Below are positions 61,558 to 64,000 of a stretch of DNA of 64,000 bases, one piece after another. The stretch is taken from positions 248,001 through 312,000 of the forward strand of contig DATGJP010000020.1 in assembly GCA_035295125.1 (NCBI GenBank), read 5' to 3'. A model generated the notes under the pieces. The model worked only from the letters and a program-made list of their open reading frames with translations. It did no database searches and was not told where the DNA came from. How positions within the stretch are numbered: the first letter of the stretch is position 1; every line of letters begins with the position of its first letter. Both the position numbers and the translations under genes were made by a program. The DNA comes from JAICMB01 sp035295125 (GTDB taxonomy: Bacteria > Acidobacteriota > Terriglobia > Bryobacterales > Bryobacteraceae).

Positions 61558-62160
61558 TCAAACGAATGTTCGCGGAATGCTGCCACTGACACCCTCCTGC
61601 GTGAGGTCTACCAAACAGAAAGCTTCTTCGAAGGATTGTCCTTCCATCGTTTCAATCTCGGTAACGTCCTTTTCCCCATACTCTGTCGGACTAAGCGAAG
61701 CTGGAAACGACTTCCCTCGCTCATGGCGAGTAACGAACCGCTCTGGAATCTGGACTCGCCGTATTCTATGCACAACCAACTGAAAGAACAGGTCCGGGGG
61801 ATCCGGATAGTGATCCAGAAACTCGACCCACAGATAGTGGTCGAACATCAAAGTGCCCCGCCCCACCACTGGATCGCCGAGTTTAAGGCCGAGCGGGCGG
61901 TTAATGTAAAAGCGAAAGTCTCCGCTTTGGACTATCATCACCACTTCCTGCGGATCGTCGTCATACGCCCGAAGGATACTTCCCTTGAACTCGTAACTTC
62001 CGCCGCCCAGATGCGTGAATGAGTCGCTGTGGTTTGCATCCCCTCGTGCAGTCTCGAAGGGGTAAATCTCAAACGACAGATTTACTTGCTGGCCTCGTCG
62101 CAGCGGTGGGTAGTTGCCGTCGCCAAGGTGCCAGGACTCAAAAACGGCCGTCAGATTCAT
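61558..62160 (-). CDS. Protein of unknown function
   Basis: 200 aa with no recognised family. I prefer this minus-strand frame to the overlapping plus-strand one (61486-62022) because its composition is protein-like, with blocks such as SFTHLGGGSYEFKGSILRAYDDDP, VVMIVQSGDFRFYINRPLGL and FDHYLWVEFLDHYPDPPDLFFQ. It appears soluble and rich in aromatic residues, with alternating strands. It lies within the presumed island and has no close neighbour on its strand. Confidence 0.55.
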   Translation of the reverse strand: MNLTAVFESWHLGDGNYPPLRRGQQVNLSFEIYPFETARGDANHSDSFTHLGGGSYEFKGSILRAYDDDPQEVVMIVQSGDFRFYINRPLGLKLGDPVVGRGTLMFDHYLWVEFLDHYPDPPDLFFQLVVHRIRRVQIPERFVTRHERGKSFPASLSPTEYGEKDVTEIETMEGQSFEEAFCLVDLTQEGVSGSIPRTFV

Positions 62161-62582
62161 GCTCTTCAGAATACGATCCGGGTCTATGCCGACCCCTTGG
62201 CTGAAAAATGCACGTTATATAAATGTTTTTCGCTGTGCAAACAGGTGCGACCCCCGCAGCGACGACAGGAGCGAGGAATAGGTGTGTGTGGCGGGAAACC
62301 GCCACACACACCGGGGTCGCTCCTGTAATCTCCCCGACCCCGGATGCCGCCACGGAACCCCGCGCGCCGGTTTGCAAACCGTTGACGGCACTCACCGATG
62401 CACCCAATCTGTCCATAAGCGAGACCATAAGCAACTCCATAAGGACACGTGCACGGCGCTCTTATGGTTTTCCGGGGTCCGAGAGGCTTGTTTCTGCTTC
62501 AAAAAGTGCGATCAATTCACCGCCGGATCGCTCGGTCGCCGAGCCAGAATCTACGGCGGAGCGACGACGCCAGCAGCAACTC
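62161..62582. other. 422-bp intergenic region with a strong structured hairpin
   Basis: Holds the palindrome at 62247-62326 described separately. An ORF on the plus strand crosses from 62223 into the kinase gene, but its frame is antisense to that gene and its composition is poor, so I reject it. Nothing else is seen. Confidence 0.5.
62247..62326. repeat. GAAA-capped hairpin with alternative pairing
   Basis: Inner stem: a perfect 14-bp inverted repeat, GGTGTGTGTGGCGG (62281-62294) and its complement (62299-62312), around the GNRA tetraloop GAAA. Outer stem: ACAGGAGCGA (62265-62274)/TCGCTCCTGT (62317-62326), perfect 10 bp. In addition GCGACCCC (62247-62254) can pair with GGGGTCGC (62313-62320), which overlaps the outer stem, so two structures compete. 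It could be a structured RNA or a mobile palindrome. Confidence 0.7.
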
Positions 62583-63164
62583 TTACAGTTCGAGAGCATT
62601 CCGCAACCACGACGGAGGGGGCTCTTTCAGAAACTGAATTTCGCCCTTTTGCGCCTGAAGAACCAGCGGGTGATTGGCATCGATTGGGGTGTTGTCGTAG
62701 ATCCACAGCATGTCCATTTCACGCACTGCCCGCAGAAGATTGGCGAGACTCGCCTCGTATATTCGCCGCAGGGTTCGTTCGGAAGCGCTGTGACCGCCGG
62801 CGTCTGCTCTCGCCTGCACGCGCTCAACATGCATGGCAAAGTCCCGCAGCGCGATGTACCGCATCTCGACCGAAAATCCGGCGGCTCTGGCGAGTCTGGC
62901 CTGCTCGAATGTGACATCGCTGCGAAGGGTTGTTTCGATGGCGAAACTCTCGCCGTGATCGATATGGTCCCGGACAAACGTCTCAAAATCGCGGTTCACC
63001 ACCTTGCGAATTTCGCTCGTAATGCCGAGGTACGAGCCGCCATTCAGTTCCGCGGCCCGATCATCCGCGTTGAAAAAGGCGATTCCGAAGCTGGACACTG
63101 GGTACAGCGTTGACTTGCCGCTGCCAGGTGGACCGGCAACGACAACCATTCGGGGAGTCATCAA
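62583..63164 (-). CDS. Zeta-toxin-like P-loop kinase
   Basis: Small P-loop kinase (193 aa). Walker A is AGPPGSGKST near the N-terminus, then SFGIAFFNADDRAAELNGG and a helical region FETFVRDHIDHGESFAIETTLRSDVTFEQA, with the catalytic-type Asp and Arg of zeta-toxin-like kinases, which phosphorylate UDP-N-acetylglucosamine. It overlaps the small upstream ORF by 4 nt, as toxin-antitoxin pairs often do. Toxicity is inferred, and housekeeping kinase roles exist in this superfamily. Confidence 0.78.
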   Translation of the reverse strand: MMTPRMVVVAGPPGSGKSTLYPVSSFGIAFFNADDRAAELNGGSYLGITSEIRKVVNRDFETFVRDHIDHGESFAIETTLRSDVTFEQARLARAAGFSVEMRYIALRDFAMHVERVQARADAGGHSASERTLRRIYEASLANLLRAVREMDMLWIYDNTPIDANHPLVLQAQKGEIQFLKEPPPSWLRNALEL

Positions 63165-63409
63165 CCGCCGAAGTCGCGATCCTGGTTTTCCTGCATATCG
63201 GCAGGCACGTCAGTTCGAATGCGGCGGCCCTTTTCGTCAAGGATGCCGCGTTTCTGAAGCTTTTCGACGGCCGCCTTTCCCCGTTTGACCGCAGCTGAGT
63301 GGTGCGGGTCTTCAACCGGGCGCTGATTGCGGGTTTGTGGGAGCGAAATCGTTCTCACGAAACCTATTTTAGCTCCTTCGCCAGCTTCGGCGGCTGATGA
63401 GTTGGTCAA
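63161..63409 (-). CDS. Small protein preceding the zeta-like kinase, possible antitoxin
   Basis: 82 aa if read from the TTG at 63409; a GTG at 63358 gives a shorter 65-aa form and seems equally likely. The C-terminal half (KRGKAAVEKLQKRGILDEKGRRIRTDVPADMQ) is charged and helical. It overlaps the kinase by 4 nt, which supports a pair, but I do not recognise the family. The TTG start overlaps the stop of the decayed toxin remnant at 63406-63444. Confidence 0.5.
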   Translation of the reverse strand: MTNSSAAEAGEGAKIGFVRTISLPQTRNQRPVEDPHHSAAVKRGKAAVEKLQKRGILDEKGRRIRTDVPADMQENQDRDFGG

Positions 63410-63444
63410 GTGATCGGACTGGTGTCGGCGATGACGAGCCGCAC
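63406..63444 (-). pseudogene. Truncated PIN/DUF3368-type toxin remnant
   Basis: Three nucleotides after the UPF0175 stop, a GTG at 63444 begins VRLVIADTSPIT, the start of a DUF3368 PIN-domain toxin (conserved IADTSPI, whose Asp is the first metal ligand), but a stop follows after 12 codons. The rest of the toxin is missing. UPF0175-DUF3368 pairs are a known toxin-antitoxin arrangement, so the antitoxin remains while the toxin is lost. Confidence 0.55.
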
Positions 63445-63447
63445 GCG

Positions 63448-63711
63448 TCAGAATCCAAGCCGCTGCAGCGTTTGCACGTCCCGGCGGACGTCCTCCGCCG
63501 TGACGCTCATCAGGATGCCGTGCGCCTTGAGGAACCCGTCGAGTTCGTACCGGGTCTCAAAACCGAGCAGGCGCCGCAGTTGGGCCTTGGTGAGGTGGCC
63601 GCTCTTGAATTCTTCGAGCGCCAAGCCTTCCAGTGCGCGCCGGGACAGGTCGCCGGCAGCTGCCTTCAGCGGTCCAGCGAGATCGTCGGGGATGTGCACG
63701 GTTACGTCCAT
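63448..63711 (-). CDS. UPF0175-family protein (antitoxin type)
   Basis: 87 aa: MDVTVHIPDDLAGPLKAA, then RRALEGLALEEFKSGHLTKAQLRRLLGFETRYELDGFLKAHGI, the family hallmark with its HTH-like segment. These proteins are usually antitoxins for a PIN-domain partner encoded just downstream. Only a 12-codon remnant of that partner is present here. Confidence 0.85.
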   Translation of the reverse strand: MDVTVHIPDDLAGPLKAAAGDLSRRALEGLALEEFKSGHLTKAQLRRLLGFETRYELDGFLKAHGILMSVTAEDVRRDVQTLQRLGF

Positions 63712-63862
63712 GGTCCTGTTTCCAGCTTAGCGTGAGTCACGCAGCATTCGCGGCACGGAACCACAGGGGGACGAGATGTCCGCCTCCACGGGATGAACAG
63801 CACAGATTCCTTGTCGGCTTTCTCGAAAAAAAGGCTTCATTGTTAATGGGAGCAGTTCGCCC

Positions 63863-64000
63863 ATGACACCGCAGTTGTCATTTCCGGTGCGCCGCCGCTA
63901 CGAAGACGTGGACGCGACAAATCCGCACCCAACGGACCCCGTTCTCGAACCTCACTACTCCGTGAAGCAGATCGCGGATTCGTGGGGGCTTTGCGAAAAC
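63863..64000 (+). CDS. HTH-domain protein, cut by window end
   Basis: 46 codons to the window edge: MTPQLSFPVRRRYEDVDATN, then VLEPHYSVKQIADSWGLCEN. The segment YSVKQIADSWGLCEN looks like the start of a MerR/excisionase-type helix-turn-helix. The gene continues beyond the window, so the family and length cannot be fixed. Excisionase-like proteins fit an island edge, but this is inference. Confidence 0.5.
   Translation, partial: MTPQLSFPVRRRYEDVDATNPHPTDPVLEPHYSVKQIADSWGLCEN

Noticed and set aside
61486..62022. 178-codon plus-strand ORF
   Set aside because: Overlaps the minus-strand 200-aa ORF, which has better amino-acid composition and more convincing strand and aromatic pattern. Neither has a family match, so the choice is moderate.
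62223..63113. 296-codon plus-strand ORF spanning the hairpin and the kinase gene
   Set aside because: Antisense shadow of the zeta-like kinase with no domain signature; begins inside the structured palindrome.
1..64000. CRISPR array
   Set aside because: The repeats are palindromic, unevenly spaced and not separated by unique spacers of constant length; no cas genes are present.

Overview
The window looks like chromosomal DNA of an acidobacterium close to Candidatus Solibacter / Bryobacteraceae. This is inferred from family content, not from a database search. Lineage markers are two full-length ADOP-type (duplicated MacB/FtsX) permeases, one with its PadR regulator; two TIGR03435-domain proteins; a very large carboxypeptidase-regulatory-domain TonB-dependent receptor; PQQ/cytochrome c and GMC dehydrogenases; and many short GC-rich palindromic repeats between genes and sometimes inside them.

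Layout. 0.1-2.5 kb: ADOP permease. 2.7-4.4 kb: HxlR regulator divergent from a SnoaL-like/NmrA-like pair. 4.5-5.7 kb: era and a BON-domain protein. 5.8-11.9 kb (minus strand): PQQ dehydrogenase with its cytochrome c, a YchF-like GTPase, a MoxR ATPase and an M28 peptidase. 11.9-14.2 kb: hrpB. 14.4-17 kb: secreted proteins and a phytanoyl-CoA-dioxygenase-like enzyme. 17.1-23.3 kb: a tightly packed plus-strand operon, yebC-ruvC-unknown-tlpA-like-deoB-tpiA-unknown. 23.7-32.2 kb (minus strand): gluconate-dehydrogenase-like subunit and GMC oxidoreductase, AMP ligase/PlsC fusion, M3 peptidase, DinB, PaaI thioesterase and a secreted protein. 32.4-34.1 kb: beta-helix protein. 34.3-36.4 kb (minus): a MerT-like protein, a probable selenoprotein and a GT39-like membrane protein. 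36.5-44.1 kb (minus): TonB, ADOP/PadR, TIGR03435-beta-lactamase fusion, ROK kinase and methyltransferase. 44.1-46.8 kb: DUF3291, gamma-glutamyltransferase and GNAT. 46.9-53.5 kb: an acyltransferase and two LytS/LytTR two-component systems. 53.8-58.7 kb: FAD monooxygenase and TonB-dependent receptor. 59-61.1 kb: BlaR1-like/BlaI-like pair. 61.4-64 kb: what looks like the edge of a genomic island, with a tRNA 3'-end fragment, an orphan gene, toxin-antitoxin genes (one decayed) and a HTH gene cut by the window end.

The most interesting item is at 35519-36046. Two minus-strand ORFs, separated only by an in-frame UGA, together make one lipoprotein with a thioredoxin-like redox motif Sec-Ala-Val-Cys. 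A strong hairpin lies 9 nt after the UGA, as expected for a bacterial SECIS element. The gene overlaps its MerT-like upstream neighbour and its downstream neighbour by 4 nt each, so reading through the UGA restores a perfectly coupled three-gene operon. No selA, selB, selC or selD gene is visible in this window, so the Sec machinery must be sought elsewhere in the genome.

Other points for a second look are a palindromic repeat translated as an insert inside an acyltransferase, a 119-nt nested inverted repeat near 9.3 kb, a GAAA-capped 14-bp hairpin near 62.3 kb, a frameshifted LytTR regulator, and TIGR03435 domains fused both to a BlaR1-type protease and to a beta-lactamase-family hydrolase.
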